Origin: Pseudonocardia phyllosphaerae
Lineage (GTDB): Bacteria; Actinomycetota; Actinomycetes; Mycobacteriales; Pseudonocardiaceae
Length of the DNA: 64,000 nt
Assembly (NCBI RefSeq): GCF_046546475.1
Contig: NZ_JBKGXS010000001.1
Coordinates: 248,001-312,000, forward strand
Direction of reading: 5' to 3'
A program made the position numbers and the translations under genes. Below are positions 33,036 to 43,443 of this stretch, piece after piece; positions within the stretch are counted from its first letter, which is position 1; each line of letters opens with the position of its first letter. Below the pieces are notes generated by a model, which worked only from the letters and a program-made list of their open reading frames with translations, was not told the origin of the DNA and searched no databases.

Positions 33036-34547
33036 GTGAGTACTCCCGGCAACCCCACCGACTCCGGAGCCGACGACCTGCCCGAGCAGATGCGGGTGCG
33101 CCGGGCCAAGCGCGCGGACCTCATCGCCGCCGGCACCGATCCCTACCCCGTCGAGGTGGAGCGCACGCACTCGCTGCGCGAGATCCGCGACGCCCATCCC
33201 GACCTTCCCGCCGACACGGCCACCGGTGAGCAGGTCGCCGTCGTCGGGCGGGTGATGTTCCTGCGCAACACCGGCAAGCTCTGCTTCGCGACGCTGCGTG
33301 AGGGTGACGGCACCGAGCTGCAGGCCATGCTGTCCCTCGACCGCGTCGGGGCCGACGAGCTGGCCCGCTGGAAGGCCGTCGTCGACCTGGGCGACTTCGT
33401 CGGCATCCGGGGCGAGGTCATCACCTCGCGGCGCGGTGAGCTGTCGGTGCAGGCCGACGCCTGGTCGGTCGCGTCGAAGTCGGTGCGCCCGCTGCCGACC
33501 GCGCACAAGGAGCTGTCGGAGGAGAACCGGGTCCGGCAGCGCTACGTCGACCTGATCATGCGTCCGCAGGCCCGCGAGACCGTCCGCGCGCGGTCCAAGG
33601 TGCTGCGCACCGTGCGCGAGCAGCTCGACGACCGTGACTTCGTCGAGGTCGAGACCCCGATGCTGCAGCTGCTGCACGGCGGGGCGACCGCGCGCCCGTT
33701 CGTCACGCACGCGAATGCGCTGGACTCCGAGCTGTACCTGCGCATCGCCCCGGAGCTGTTCCTCAAGCGTGCCGTGGTCGGAGGCGTGGAGCGGGTCTTC
33801 GAGCTGAATCGGGTGTTCCGCAACGAAGGCATCGACTCGACGCATTCTCCCGAGTTCGCGATGCTGGAGGCCTACCAGGCCTACGCGACCTACGACGACA
33901 TGGCCGTACTCACCCGCGAGCTGATCCAGTCCTCGGCGCGGGCCCTGTTCGGATCCACGACCGTCACCCACGCCGACGGAACCGAACACGATCTCGGCGG
34001 CGAGTGGCGTTCGATCACGATCTACGGCGCGGTGTCCGACGCGGTCGGCCGCGATGTGAGCCCGGACACCGAACTGGCGGAACTCACCGAGATCGCGGCG
34101 AAGCACGACGTCGACATCACCGATTACCCGACGCCGGCCCAGATCGTGCTCGAGCTGTTCGAGAAGCTCGTCGAGCACACGTTGGTCGAGCCGACCTTCG
34201 TCCGGGATTTCCCGGTCGACGTCCGCCCGCTCACCCGGGCGCACCGTGACGACCCGCGACTGTCGGAGTCCTGGGACCTGATCGTCTTCGGCGTGGAGCT
34301 GGCCACGGCGTACTCCGAGCTGGTGGACCCGGTCGAGCAGCGCGAGCGGCTGCAGGCGCAGTCGCTGAAGGCGGCCGCCGGTGACCCCGAGGCGATGCAG
34401 CTGGACGAGGACTTCCTGCGCGCCATGGAGTACGGCATGCCGCCCACCGGCGGTATGGGTATGGGTATCGACCGGCTGCTGATGACGCTGACCGGACTCG
34501 GTATCCGCGAGACGATCCTCTTCCCGCTGGTGCGCGGCGAATCCTGA
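33036..34547 (+). CDS. lysS: Lysine--tRNA ligase (class II)
   Basis: A 503-residue class II lysyl-tRNA synthetase. It has the N-terminal OB-fold anticodon-binding domain (about 55-150) and catalytic core with motif 1 near RQRYVDLIMRPQARETVRAR (20 residues), motif 2 ERVFELNRVFRNEGID and motif 3 GMGMGIDRLLMTLTG. TAGCCT (33022-33027) lies 8 nt before the GTG, so the transcript is leaderless or nearly so. The order lysS-lsr2-clpC is the mycobacterial one. A T-tract hairpin follows the stop. Confidence 0.97.
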   Translation: MSTPGNPTDSGADDLPEQMRVRRAKRADLIAAGTDPYPVEVERTHSLREIRDAHPDLPADTATGEQVAVVGRVMFLRNTGKLCFATLREGDGTELQAMLSLDRVGADELARWKAVVDLGDFVGIRGEVITSRRGELSVQADAWSVASKSVRPLPTAHKELSEENRVRQRYVDLIMRPQARETVRARSKVLRTVREQLDDRDFVEVETPMLQLLHGGATARPFVTHANALDSELYLRIAPELFLKRAVVGGVERVFELNRVFRNEGIDSTHSPEFAMLEAYQAYATYDDMAVLTRELIQSSARALFGSTTVTHADGTEHDLGGEWRSITIYGAVSDAVGRDVSPDTELAELTEIAAKHDVDITDYPTPAQIVLELFEKLVEHTLVEPTFVRDFPVDVRPLTRAHRDDPRLSESWDLIVFGVELATAYSELVDPVEQRERLQAQSLKAAAGDPEAMQLDEDFLRAMEYGMPPTGGMGMGIDRLLMTLTGLGIRETILFPLVRGES

Positions 34548-34570
34548 CGCGTCTCCCGAACGAGTGGCAA

Positions 34571-34607
34571 TCGACCCACGGGGCCGGGAAATCAGCCCCG
34601 TGGTCGA
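34571..34607 (+). terminator. lysS terminator
   Basis: CACGGGGC (34577-34584) pairs with GCCCCGTG (34595-34602); TCGAC/GTCGA extends the stem past a one-base bulge; loop 10 nt; TTTT follows at 34618-34621. Confidence 0.7.
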
Positions 34608-34627
34608 CGCGATCTCCTTTTCTCGGC

Positions 34628-34633
34628 TAACCT
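34628..34633 (+). promoter_or_regulatory. lsr2 -10 element
   Basis: TAACCT in an unusually AT-rich stretch between the lysS terminator and lsr2; it implies an about 120-nt untranslated leader, a length that leaves room for post-transcriptional control. Confidence 0.5.
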
Positions 34634-34759
34634 GAAATCACGTCGGTTCCCGGCCGCGGCCAATCGCGTATTGCGTCCGGGTATTGCAGGCCGTGCACCG
34701 GTTCTGCGGGGCCGACCCGTACACCCCGTGACGTACACGTTCGATTCAGGAGGCCTGGG

Positions 34760-35104
34760 ATGGCGCAGATCAAGGAGGTCCGTCTCGTCGACGACCTCAG
34801 TGGCGACGCCGCTGACGAGACGATCGAGTTCGGTCTGGACGGAAAGAGCTACGAGATCGACCTGACGACGGACAACGCGTCGAAGCTGCGGGACGTGCTG
34901 GCCGACTACGTCGCCGCCGCCCGCCGCGCCGCGGCCCCGGCCCGTCGTCGTGGCACGGCGACCGCCTCGGCCGCCCGCCGTCCGTCCGCGGACCGCGAGC
35001 AGAACCAGGCGATCCGCGAGTGGGCCCGCAAGCGCGGGATGAAGGTTTCCGATCGCGGCCGGATCCCGGCCGAGGTCCTCGAGGCCTACCACCAGGAGAA
35101 CTAA
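34760..35104 (+). CDS. lsr2: Nucleoid-associated protein Lsr2
   Basis: A 114-residue H-NS-like protein that bridges DNA and silences AT-rich, horizontally acquired genes. The N-terminal oligomerisation part (QIKEVRLVDDLSGDAADETI) and basic linker are followed by the C-terminal AT-hook-like SDRGRIPAEVLEAYH, whose RGR inserts in the minor groove. Strong site TCAGGAGG before the ATG. Flanked by lysS and, beyond a flavoprotein gene, clpC. Likely targets inside this window would be the AT-richer DUF3800 and AlbA_2 genes (inference). Confidence 0.96.
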   Translation: MAQIKEVRLVDDLSGDAADETIEFGLDGKSYEIDLTTDNASKLRDVLADYVAAARRAAAPARRRGTATASAARRPSADREQNQAIREWARKRGMKVSDRGRIPAEVLEAYHQEN

Positions 35105-35185
35105 GGCTGACCTCACCTCGCGGCCGCGGGGACGGGTAGCGTGGCGGCCGCCCCTGCCCATCCCCGCGCCCGGAGGTCGCCAGCC

Positions 35186-36022
35186 ATGGCACGCCGCGTC
35201 ACCGAGCTCGAGGTGCTCCGCACCGAGCGGCTCACCCCGAGCATGGTCCGGGTCGTCGCCGGGGGCGACGGCCTGGCCGCGTTCCCGGAGACCCCCTACA
35301 CCGACCGCTACGTGAAGATCCTGTTCCCGCAGCCGGGGGTCGAGTACCCCGAGCCGCTGGACATGGACCGCGTGCACGCCGAGTACCCGCGTGAGCAGTG
35401 GCCGGTCCAGCGGACCTACACCGTCCGCTCGCTCGACCACGCCGCGGGCGAGCTGGTCATCGACTTCGTGCACCACGGCGACGCCGGCATCGCCGGTCCG
35501 TGGGCCGCCGCGGCCGGCCCGGGCGAGCCGCTGCGGCTGATGGGCCCCGGCGGCGCCTACGCCCCGGACCCGGACGCCGACGCCCACCTGCTGGTCGGCG
35601 ACGAGTCGGCCCTGCCCGCGGTGTGTGCGGCGCTCGAGCGGATCCCCGACGGCGCCCCGGTGATCGCCGTTCTGCAGGTCGGGGCGCCCGGCGAGGAGCT
35701 CGAGCTGCCCGGTGGCACCGAGGTCCCCGGCCGCACCGTGCACTGGCTGTACCGCTCCGAGGCCGCCGGCGACACCGGCAGCACCCAGGTCCCGGAGTTC
35801 GTCCGCGGCCTGGCGCTGCCCACCGGGCGGGTGCACGCGTTCGTGCACGGCGAGGCGATCGCGGTCAAGGAGCTCCGCCGGTACCTCACCCGTGAGGCCG
35901 GCGTCGCCCGCGACGACCTGTCGGTCTCCGGCTACTGGCGCCGGGGCCGCGACGAGGAGGGCTTCCGCGAGTACAAGCAGGCCGAACGGGCCCAGGAGGA
36001 AGCCGCCGCGCAGGCGGGCTGA
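35186..36022 (+). CDS. Siderophore-interacting FAD-binding protein
   Basis: A 278-residue SIP/ViuB-type ferric-siderophore reductase. FAD-binding signature RTYTVRSLDHAAGELVIDF with the preceding YTDRYVKILFPQPG, and the SIP C-terminal part with VGDESALPAVCAALE and DLSVSGYWRRGRDEEG. It would release iron by reducing ferric siderophore in the cytoplasm. ATG 35186 has GGAGG 10 nt ahead; TAGCGT (35137-35142) could be its -10. No siderophore uptake genes are adjacent. Position between lsr2 and clpC is not the mycobacterial arrangement. Confidence 0.9.
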   Translation: MARRVTELEVLRTERLTPSMVRVVAGGDGLAAFPETPYTDRYVKILFPQPGVEYPEPLDMDRVHAEYPREQWPVQRTYTVRSLDHAAGELVIDFVHHGDAGIAGPWAAAAGPGEPLRLMGPGGAYAPDPDADAHLLVGDESALPAVCAALERIPDGAPVIAVLQVGAPGEELELPGGTEVPGRTVHWLYRSEAAGDTGSTQVPEFVRGLALPTGRVHAFVHGEAIAVKELRRYLTREAGVARDDLSVSGYWRRGRDEEGFREYKQAERAQEEAAAQAG

Positions 36023-36098
36023 GAGCGGGGCGAGCCGGCCCGGCACCCGGTCCGGGACGGGGCCGACACACCGGCGGTCACCGATCGGGTGGCCGGAT

Positions 36099-36113
36099 TT
36101 CGCCGAGCGCGAA
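36099..36113. promoter_or_regulatory. ClgR-box-like dyad upstream of clpC
   Basis: TTCGC-CGAGC-GCGAA, 109 nt before the TACAGT box. It resembles the CGC-N5-GCG core bound by ClgR, the activator of clp genes in actinobacteria; one inner position departs from the published pattern as I recall it. Confidence 0.45.
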
Positions 36114-36141
36114 CACATCCGCAGGAACACGGCCGGTGTAG

Positions 36142-36156
36142 CCCGCGTTACGCGGG
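36142..36156. promoter_or_regulatory. 15-bp palindrome upstream of clpC
   Basis: CCCGCGT-T-ACGCGGG, a perfect dyad about 52 nt before the putative -10; unassigned operator candidate. Confidence 0.4.
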
Positions 36157-36207
36157 GCACGCCGTCCGATGCCCGTCAGGTGGAGGCGTCGGACCCCCTC
36201 GGACCGA

Positions 36208-36213
36208 TACAGT
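36208..36213 (+). promoter_or_regulatory. clpC -10 element
   Basis: TACAGT within CCGATACAGTGG; would give a leader of about 160 nt. Confidence 0.4.
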
Positions 36214-36378
36214 GGTATGAGGCCGTACCCGGCGGGCCGGATCCGTCGGGGGAGCCTGGCGCGGTGTCACGCGAGGACGCAGTGTTGGCGAGGCGCAGAG
36301 TCGGCCCCGGCGGGACCGGGACCGGACCACAGATGCTGGTCGCGTCGTACGTGAGGCGCAGCAGGCAAGGAGTGCAGA

Positions 36379-38925
36379 TTGTTCGAGAGGTTCACCGACC
36401 GAGCACGGCGTGTTGTCGTCCTGGCCCAGGAAGAGGCCCGGATGCTCAACCACAACTACATCGGGACCGAGCACATCCTCCTTGGCCTCATCCACGAGGG
36501 CGAGGGAGTCGCCGCGAAGGCGCTCGAGTCGCTCGGCATCGCCCTGGAGGGCGTGCGGCAGCAGGTCGAGGAGATCATCGGTCAGGGCCAGCAGGCGCCG
36601 TCCGGCCACATCCCCTTCACGCCCCGGGCGAAGAAGGTGCTCGAGCTGTCGCTGCGTGAGGCGCTGCAGCTCGGCCACAACTACATCGGGACCGAGCACA
36701 TCCTGCTCGGCCTGATCCGTGAGGGCGAGGGCGTCGCGGCCCAGGTGCTGGTCAAGCTGGGCGCCGACCTCAACCGCGTGCGCCAGCAGGTCCTCCAGCT
36801 GCTGTCCGGCTACCAGGGCAAGGAGCCCCAGGAGTCCGGCACGGGCGGCCGTGGCGAGGGCACGCCGTCGTCGTCGCTGGTGCTCGACCAGTTCGGTCGC
36901 AACCTCACCCAGCAGGCCCGCGAGGGCAAGCTGGACCCGGTCGTCGGCCGGGAGAAGGAGATCGAGCGGATCATGCAGGTCCTCTCCCGGAGGACCAAGA
37001 ACAACCCGGTCCTGATCGGCGAGGCCGGCGTCGGCAAGACCGCCGCCGTCGAGGGCCTGGGCCAGGCGATCGTCAAGGGCGAGGTGCCCGAGACGCTCAA
37101 GGACAAGCAGCTCTACACGCTCGACCTGGGCTCGCTGGTCGCCGGCTCCCGCTACCGCGGTGACTTCGAGGAGCGCCTCAAGAAGGTGCTCAAGGAGATC
37201 CGCACTCGCGGCGACATCATCCTGTTCATCGACGAGATCCACACCCTGGTGGGTGCGGGTGCCGCCGAGGGCGCGATCGACGCCGCCTCGATCCTGAAGC
37301 CGATGCTCGCCCGCGGTGAGCTGCAGACCATCGGCGCGACCACGCTCGACGAGTACCGCAAGTACGTCGAGAAGGACCCGGCCCTGGAGCGCCGCTTCCA
37401 GCCGATCCAGGTCTCCGAGCCGTCGGTCACGCACACGATCGAGATCCTCAAGGGCCTGCGCGACCGGTACGAGGCGCACCACCGGGTCACGATCACCGAC
37501 GACGCGCTGGCATCGGCCGCGACGCTGGCCGACCGCTACATCAACGACCGCTACCTGCCGGACAAGGCGATCGACCTGGTCGACGAGGCCGGCGCCCGGA
37601 TGCGCATCCGCCGGATGACCGCTCCGCCGGACCTGCGCGAGTTCGACGAGAAGATCGCCGACGTGCGCCGGGACAAGGAGTCGGCGATCGACGCGCAGGA
37701 CTTCGAGCGGGCTGCGCACCTGCGCGACCAGGAGAAGACCCTGCTGGGCGAGAAGGCCGAGCGCGAGAAGCAGTGGAAGTCCGGCGACCTCGACGTCGTC
37801 GCCGAGGTCGACTCCGAGCAGATCGCCGAGGTGCTGGGCAACTGGACCGGCATCCCGGTCTTCAAGCTCACCGAGGAGGAGACCACCCGGCTGCTGCGCA
37901 TGGAGGACGAGCTCCACAAGCGCATCATCGGCCAGGAGGACGCGGTCAAGTCCGTCTCGCAGGCGATCCGCCGTACGCGGGCCGGTCTGAAGGACCCGAA
38001 GCGCCCGTCCGGCTCGTTCATCTTCGCCGGTCCGTCCGGTGTCGGTAAGACCGAGCTGTCCAAGGCGCTGGCGAACTTCCTGTTCGGCGAGGACGACGCG
38101 CTCATCCAGATCGACATGGGTGAGTTCCACGACCGGTACACCGCCTCGCGGCTGTTCGGTGCCCCTCCCGGCTACGTCGGCTACGAGGAGGGCGGCCAGC
38201 TCACCGAGAAGGTGCGGCGCAAGCCGTTCTCGGTGGTGCTGTTCGACGAGATCGAGAAGGCGCACCAGGAGATCTACAACACGCTCCTGCAGGTGCTGGA
38301 GGACGGCCGTCTCACCGACGGTCAGGGCCGGATCGTCGACTTCAAGAACACCGTCCTGATCTTCACCTCGAACCTGGGTACCCAGGACATCTCGAAGGCC
38401 GTGGGCCTGGGCTTCTCGTCGGGCAACGACGAGGCGTCCAACTACGAGCGGATGAAGACGAAGGTCAACGACGAGCTGAAGAAGCACTTCCGCCCGGAGT
38501 TCCTCAACCGCATCGACGACATCATCGTCTTCCACCAGCTCAACCAGGAGCAGATCATCGAGATGGTCGACCTGATGATCGGGCGGGTGGAGAAGCAGCT
38601 GGCCAACAAGGACATGGCCATCGAGCTCACGGAGACCGCCAAGCGACTGCTGGCGCGCCGCGGGTTCGACCCGGTCCTCGGTGCCCGGCCGCTGCGCCGG
38701 ACGATCCAGCGCGAGATCGAGGACCAGCTGTCGGAGAAGATCCTCTTCGGCGAGCTGGAGGGCGGTCAGATCGTGCTGGTCGACGTCGAGGGTCTCGACG
38801 AGGACGCTCCCGAGGACTCGAAGGCGTGGGACGACAAGGCCCACTTCACCTTCCGCGGTGAGCAGAAGCCGGCCGAGCCGGTTCCGGACACCCCGCCGAC
38901 CGCGCTCGCGGGCGGCGACGAGTGA
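36379..38925 (+). CDS. clpC: ATP-dependent Clp protease ATP-binding subunit ClpC
   Basis: An 848-residue Hsp100 unfoldase that feeds ClpP. N-terminal double Clp-N repeat (HNYIGTEHILLGLI occurs twice, about residues 22 and 97), first AAA module with Walker A GEAGVGKTA, middle UVR-type domain (DFERAAHLRDQEKTLLGEKAE), second AAA module with GPSGVGKTE and a ClpP-docking LGF loop (AVGLGFSSGND). Start is TTG 36379 (MFERFTDRARRVVVLAQEEA), confirmed by AAGGAG six bases ahead. The closest match is mycobacterial ClpC1, an essential enzyme. Followed by a strong terminator. Confidence 0.97.
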   Translation: MFERFTDRARRVVVLAQEEARMLNHNYIGTEHILLGLIHEGEGVAAKALESLGIALEGVRQQVEEIIGQGQQAPSGHIPFTPRAKKVLELSLREALQLGHNYIGTEHILLGLIREGEGVAAQVLVKLGADLNRVRQQVLQLLSGYQGKEPQESGTGGRGEGTPSSSLVLDQFGRNLTQQAREGKLDPVVGREKEIERIMQVLSRRTKNNPVLIGEAGVGKTAAVEGLGQAIVKGEVPETLKDKQLYTLDLGSLVAGSRYRGDFEERLKKVLKEIRTRGDIILFIDEIHTLVGAGAAEGAIDAASILKPMLARGELQTIGATTLDEYRKYVEKDPALERRFQPIQVSEPSVTHTIEILKGLRDRYEAHHRVTITDDALASAATLADRYINDRYLPDKAIDLVDEAGARMRIRRMTAPPDLREFDEKIADVRRDKESAIDAQDFERAAHLRDQEKTLLGEKAEREKQWKSGDLDVVAEVDSEQIAEVLGNWTGIPVFKLTEEETTRLLRMEDELHKRIIGQEDAVKSVSQAIRRTRAGLKDPKRPSGSFIFAGPSGVGKTELSKALANFLFGEDDALIQIDMGEFHDRYTASRLFGAPPGYVGYEEGGQLTEKVRRKPFSVVLFDEIEKAHQEIYNTLLQVLEDGRLTDGQGRIVDFKNTVLIFTSNLGTQDISKAVGLGFSSGNDEASNYERMKTKVNDELKKHFRPEFLNRIDDIIVFHQLNQEQIIEMVDLMIGRVEKQLANKDMAIELTETAKRLLARRGFDPVLGARPLRRTIQREIEDQLSEKILFGELEGGQIVLVDVEGLDEDAPEDSKAWDDKAHFTFRGEQKPAEPVPDTPPTALAGGDE

Positions 38926-38965
38926 CTCCGCGTTCGTAGCTCGACGGTTCTCGTAGCTCCGCAGC

Positions 38966-39002
38966 CAGGGCCCGTCCCGGATCCGTTCCGGGACGGGCCC
39001 TG
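38966..39002. terminator. Strong bidirectional terminator after clpC
   Basis: A 16-bp perfect stem (CAGGGCCCGTCCCGGA with TCCGGGACGGGCCCTG) and 5-nt loop between the convergent clpC and kinase genes. Confidence 0.88.
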
Positions 39003-39037
39003 CTGCATGTCCGGGGCCGCTGCGTGCCCCGGGGCAG

Positions 39038-39706
39038 CTAGGCCGGGAACTCCGAGCAGGACACGACCAGGTCCGCGGCGCCGCGGGAGGCGGTGACCAG
39101 GCGGGCGTTGGGCTCGTCGGTGTGTTCCACCCAGGCCCGCGCCGCGTCCGGGGTCTTGCCGAACCGGACGTGCCGGGCCACGAGGCGGTCGCGGCGCAGG
39201 TCGTCGTCGGTCTCGTGGAACCAGATCTCGTCGAACGCCGCGCGAACCGGGCGCCAGGCCGGGTCGTCGAGCAGCAGGTAGTTGCCCTCGCTGACCACCA
39301 GCGTCGCCTCCGGCGGCACCGGGATCGACCCGGCGACCGGCTGCTCGATCTCCCGGTCGAACGCCGGCGCGTAGACCGGGCCGGGCTCGGTGCCCGGTGC
39401 GGCGCGCAGCCGGTACAGCAGCGCCGCGTACCCGGCGGGGTCGAACGTGTCCGGCGCGCCCTTGCGGCCGCGGCGGCCCAGCCGCTCCAGCTCGACGTCG
39501 GCGAGGTGGAAGCCGTCCATCGGGACGTGCACGGCATCGGTCCCGGCGGCGCGCAACGCCCGCACCACGGCCAGCGCCAGCGTCGTCTTGCCCGCGCCGG
39601 GCGCCCCGACGATCCCCAGGAGGGCCCGCGGGCCGGAGCCGGCGGCGAGCGCGCGGGCCCGCGCCACGAGGTCGTCGAAACGGTCGGCGTACGGCGGGGC
39701 GCTCAT
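39038..39706 (-). CDS. Nucleoside/nucleotide kinase family protein (uridine/pantothenate kinase fold)
   Basis: A 222-residue P-loop kinase. Walker A GAPGAGKTT, then VHVPMDGFHLADVELERLG (the DGFH motif of pantothenate/uridine kinase relatives), a lid region and SEGNYLLLDDPAW preceding the conserved FDEIWFHETDDDLRRDRLVARH. Proteins of this group phosphorylate small sugars, nucleosides or pantothenate; the sequence alone does not choose. Since a type III pantothenate kinase is encoded in the window, this is less likely to be the main pantothenate kinase. ATG 39706; downstream of the GAF regulator gene by 13 nt, so probably co-transcribed with it. Confidence 0.82.
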   Translation of the reverse strand: MSAPPYADRFDDLVARARALAAGSGPRALLGIVGAPGAGKTTLALAVVRALRAAGTDAVHVPMDGFHLADVELERLGRRGRKGAPDTFDPAGYAALLYRLRAAPGTEPGPVYAPAFDREIEQPVAGSIPVPPEATLVVSEGNYLLLDDPAWRPVRAAFDEIWFHETDDDLRRDRLVARHVRFGKTPDAARAWVEHTDEPNARLVTASRGAADLVVSCSEFPA

Positions 39707-39719
39707 GCCCGGAACGATC

Positions 39720-41168
39720 TCAGGCGAGCTCGTCGCGGCGAGGGTCGGACGAGGGCAGCAGCACCCGCAGCCGGAACCGCAGCTCGTCGTCGGCCTCGCC
39801 GGACCGCACCATCGACCACAGCGCGTCGGGGTCGTTCGCGCGCAGCACCGCCGAGCGGGCCGCGACCTCCAGATGCTCGCGCTCGGCGCGGATCGCCGGT
39901 GACTCCGACACCGGCAGCAGCGGGCCACGGGCGGCCTCGGCGGCGACGTCGCGGACCCGGCCGTCGCGCAGCGCCTCCCGCAGCCGCAGGAAGTCGGCGT
40001 CGACCCGGGCGGCGAGCCGGTAGGGCTGGGTGCGTACGGAGTCCTCGCCGACGTGGCGGCGCAGCCGGTGCATCTCCGCGCGGACGGTGACGGCGCGGCC
40101 GTCGTCGCCGTAGAGGGCGGCCGCGAGCTGGTCGGAGGTGAGGCCCTCCGGGTGCAGCGCCAGCAGCGTCAGGACCTCCGCGTGCCGCAGCCCGAGCCGC
40201 AGCGCGCGGCCGTCGCGCCGCGCCGACGGTGACCGGGCCCCCAGGAACGGCAGCGTCAGGGTGGGCGGCACGGGCCCGGCCGGGGCGGGCACGCGCAGCA
40301 GCCAGCCTTCGCCGAGCGGCTCGACCCGGCACTCGACCGGGTCACCGCCGGAGCCGCCGATGGACAGCAGCACCCGGTCGCCCCGTTCGGGCAGCTCGAC
40401 CCGGGCCGGGAAGCGGCCCGGCGGGTTCGACACCAGCACCCGACCGCGTGGGGAGAGCAGCGCCCCGGGGGTCGTCCCGAGCCCGGCGAGGTGTGGCAGG
40501 TTCGTCTCGCACAGCCGCTCGTCCCGGGCCGCGGTCAGCTCGCCCAGCCGGTGCTCGGCGAGCCGCGCGGCTGCGGTGACCAGCGACAACGTCGTCGGGT
40601 GGAAGGTCTGCTCCGGCCCGGTCACGTCGACGGTGCCGATCAGCCGCCCGGTCTCCGGGTCGTGCACGGGCGCCGCAGCGCACGTCCACGGGTGGTAGGC
40701 GGCGACCAGGTGCTCGGCGGAGTGGATGCTGACCGGGCGGTCGTCGGACAGGGCGGTGCCCATGGCGTTGGTCCCGATGCAGTCCTCGCTCCACGAGGTG
40801 CCCTCGACGAGGTCGACGCGGTCGGCGCGGCGCAGCACGTCGTGCGCGCCCTCGCGCCACAGGATGGTGCCGCGCTCGTCGGTCACGATCATCATGTGCC
40901 GGGCCTGGTCGGCGACCGACAGCAGCACGTCGCGCAGCACCGGCAGCGCCTCGGCGAGCGGATGCCCGGACCGCAGCGCGACGACCTCGGAGTGCTCGTA
41001 GGCGTGCCGCGGGCGGGACCGCTGCGGGTCGACGGCGGCGGCCAGCGAGCGGGCCCAGGACTCCCGGACCTGCGGGCGCAGCCCCGGCGCGAGCCCGTCC
41101 GGGCCGGTGACCCCACCGGCGAGCACGGCGTCACGCATCCGCTCCAGCTCGCGTCGCTGCGTTGCCAC
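39720..41168 (-). CDS. GAF-domain transcriptional regulator (AcoR-like N-terminus, no AAA domain)
   Basis: A 482-residue regulator. The N-terminal half matches AcoR-type activators: RESWARSL, then a GAF sensor with GTSWSEDCIGTNAMGTAL and AAYHPWTCAAAPVHDPETG. Instead of a sigma-54 AAA module it continues with a winged-helix-like region (LRHAEVLTLLALHPEGL and RAEMHRLRRHVG) and a helical end. Such proteins control the adjacent divergent aldehyde dehydrogenase in many actinomycetes. I place the start at GTG 41168, because TAGGGT (minus strand, 41181-41176) is 7 nt before it; an in-frame GTG at 41177 lies inside that box. Confidence 0.82.
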   Translation of the reverse strand: MATQRRELERMRDAVLAGGVTGPDGLAPGLRPQVRESWARSLAAAVDPQRSRPRHAYEHSEVVALRSGHPLAEALPVLRDVLLSVADQARHMMIVTDERGTILWREGAHDVLRRADRVDLVEGTSWSEDCIGTNAMGTALSDDRPVSIHSAEHLVAAYHPWTCAAAPVHDPETGRLIGTVDVTGPEQTFHPTTLSLVTAAARLAEHRLGELTAARDERLCETNLPHLAGLGTTPGALLSPRGRVLVSNPPGRFPARVELPERGDRVLLSIGGSGGDPVECRVEPLGEGWLLRVPAPAGPVPPTLTLPFLGARSPSARRDGRALRLGLRHAEVLTLLALHPEGLTSDQLAAALYGDDGRAVTVRAEMHRLRRHVGEDSVRTQPYRLAARVDADFLRLREALRDGRVRDVAAEAARGPLLPVSESPAIRAEREHLEVAARSAVLRANDPDALWSMVRSGEADDELRFRLRVLLPSSDPRRDELA

Positions 41169-41196
41169 GGCCCTCACCCTACGGTCAGCACAGGCT

Positions 41197-41271
41197 CACC
41201 TGAATCGAATCGGCGTGATCGGCACTGACCTCTAGTTCAGGTGCCGCATCTGCGTGCAACTCTTGTGCAAC
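41197..41271. promoter_or_regulatory. Divergent control region of the GAF regulator and aldehyde dehydrogenase
   Basis: Contains the inverted pair CACCTGAA (41197-41204)/TTCAGGTG (41236-41243) and the direct pair GTGCAAC (41254-41260, 41265-41271), 11 bp apart, i.e. on one face of the helix. These are candidate binding sites for the GAF regulator. Confidence 0.5.
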
Positions 41272-41378
41272 CCCCAGCTTCCTAGTGTCCGGCATCACGC
41301 GCAATGTGCGATCCGGATCACGTTCCGGGGTCGCATCCGCGTCGGTTCGACGAAGCACCCACACGGGAAGGACCATCC

Positions 41379-42901
<1,523 letters not shown>

Positions 42902-42902
<1 letters not shown>

Positions 42903-43342
42903 TGGGGCAGCCGGACGCCGGCGCCCCCGCCTCCGACGCCGTGCCCGAGGTTCCGGGCTCGGGGACGGAGCGGGTGGCGCTGACGCCGGCCGCCGCCGAT
43001 CTGCTGGTCAAGCTCACCGACCTGCACGGCCCGCTGATGTTCCACCAGTCCGGCGGGTGCTGCGACGGCAGCGCCCCGATGTGCTACCCGGACGGTGACT
43101 TCAAGACCGGCAACTCGGACGTCCACCTGGGCGACCTGCAGGTCGACGGCCTCGAGAAGCCGATCGGCTTCTGGATGTCGGCGTCGCAGTACGAGTACTG
43201 GAAGCACACCCACCTCACCGTCGACGTCGTGAAGGGACGCGGCAGCGGGTTCTCGGTCGAGGCGCCGGAGGGCGTCCGGTTCCTGATCCGCTCGCGGCTG
43301 TTCACCGACGACGAGTGGCGGGCGCTCGAGAACAAGGACTGA
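42902..43342 (+). CDS. DUF779 protein
   Basis: A 146-residue protein of DUF779, found almost always directly after acetaldehyde dehydrogenase genes. After a short disordered N-terminus it has the family core LLVKLTDLHGPLMFHQSGGCCDGSAPMC (split here: the key part is SGGCCDGSAPMC), whose three Cys could bind a metal or be redox active, and a C-terminal FSVEAPEGVRFLIRSRLF. Its ATG shares one base with the dehydrogenase stop (TGATG), so the two are translated together. No function has been shown; a role in maturing or protecting the dehydrogenase thiol is a guess. Confidence 0.88.
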
Positions 43343-43362
43343 CCGAGAACCGGTCCGGTCTC

Positions 43363-43400
43363 GCCACGGGCCCGGGAGAGCCGTCTCCCGGGCCCGTGGC
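43363..43400 (+). terminator. Terminator after the aldehyde dehydrogenase-DUF779 operon
   Basis: A 17-bp perfect stem (GCCACGGGCCCGGGAGA with TCTCCCGGGCCCGTGGC) with GCCG loop, 20 nt after the DUF779 stop. No T-tract, as usual in this GC range. Confidence 0.8.
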
Positions 43401-43443
43401 ATGCCCGGGAACGACTGTCCCGCAAGAGAAGGGAAGGACGACG

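Larger units (their letters stand above)
36023..36378. other. clpC upstream region (regulatory)
   Basis: No gene is supported here. It holds two dyads (36099-36113, 36142-36156), a -10-like TACAGT (36208-36213) and the AAGGAG ribosome site of clpC (36367-36372). Confidence 0.6.

Noticed and set aside
36148..39537. A 1129-codon minus-strand frame opposite clpC
   Set aside because: Mirror of the strongly biased clpC codons; the real minus-strand gene in this area is only the kinase at 39038-39706.
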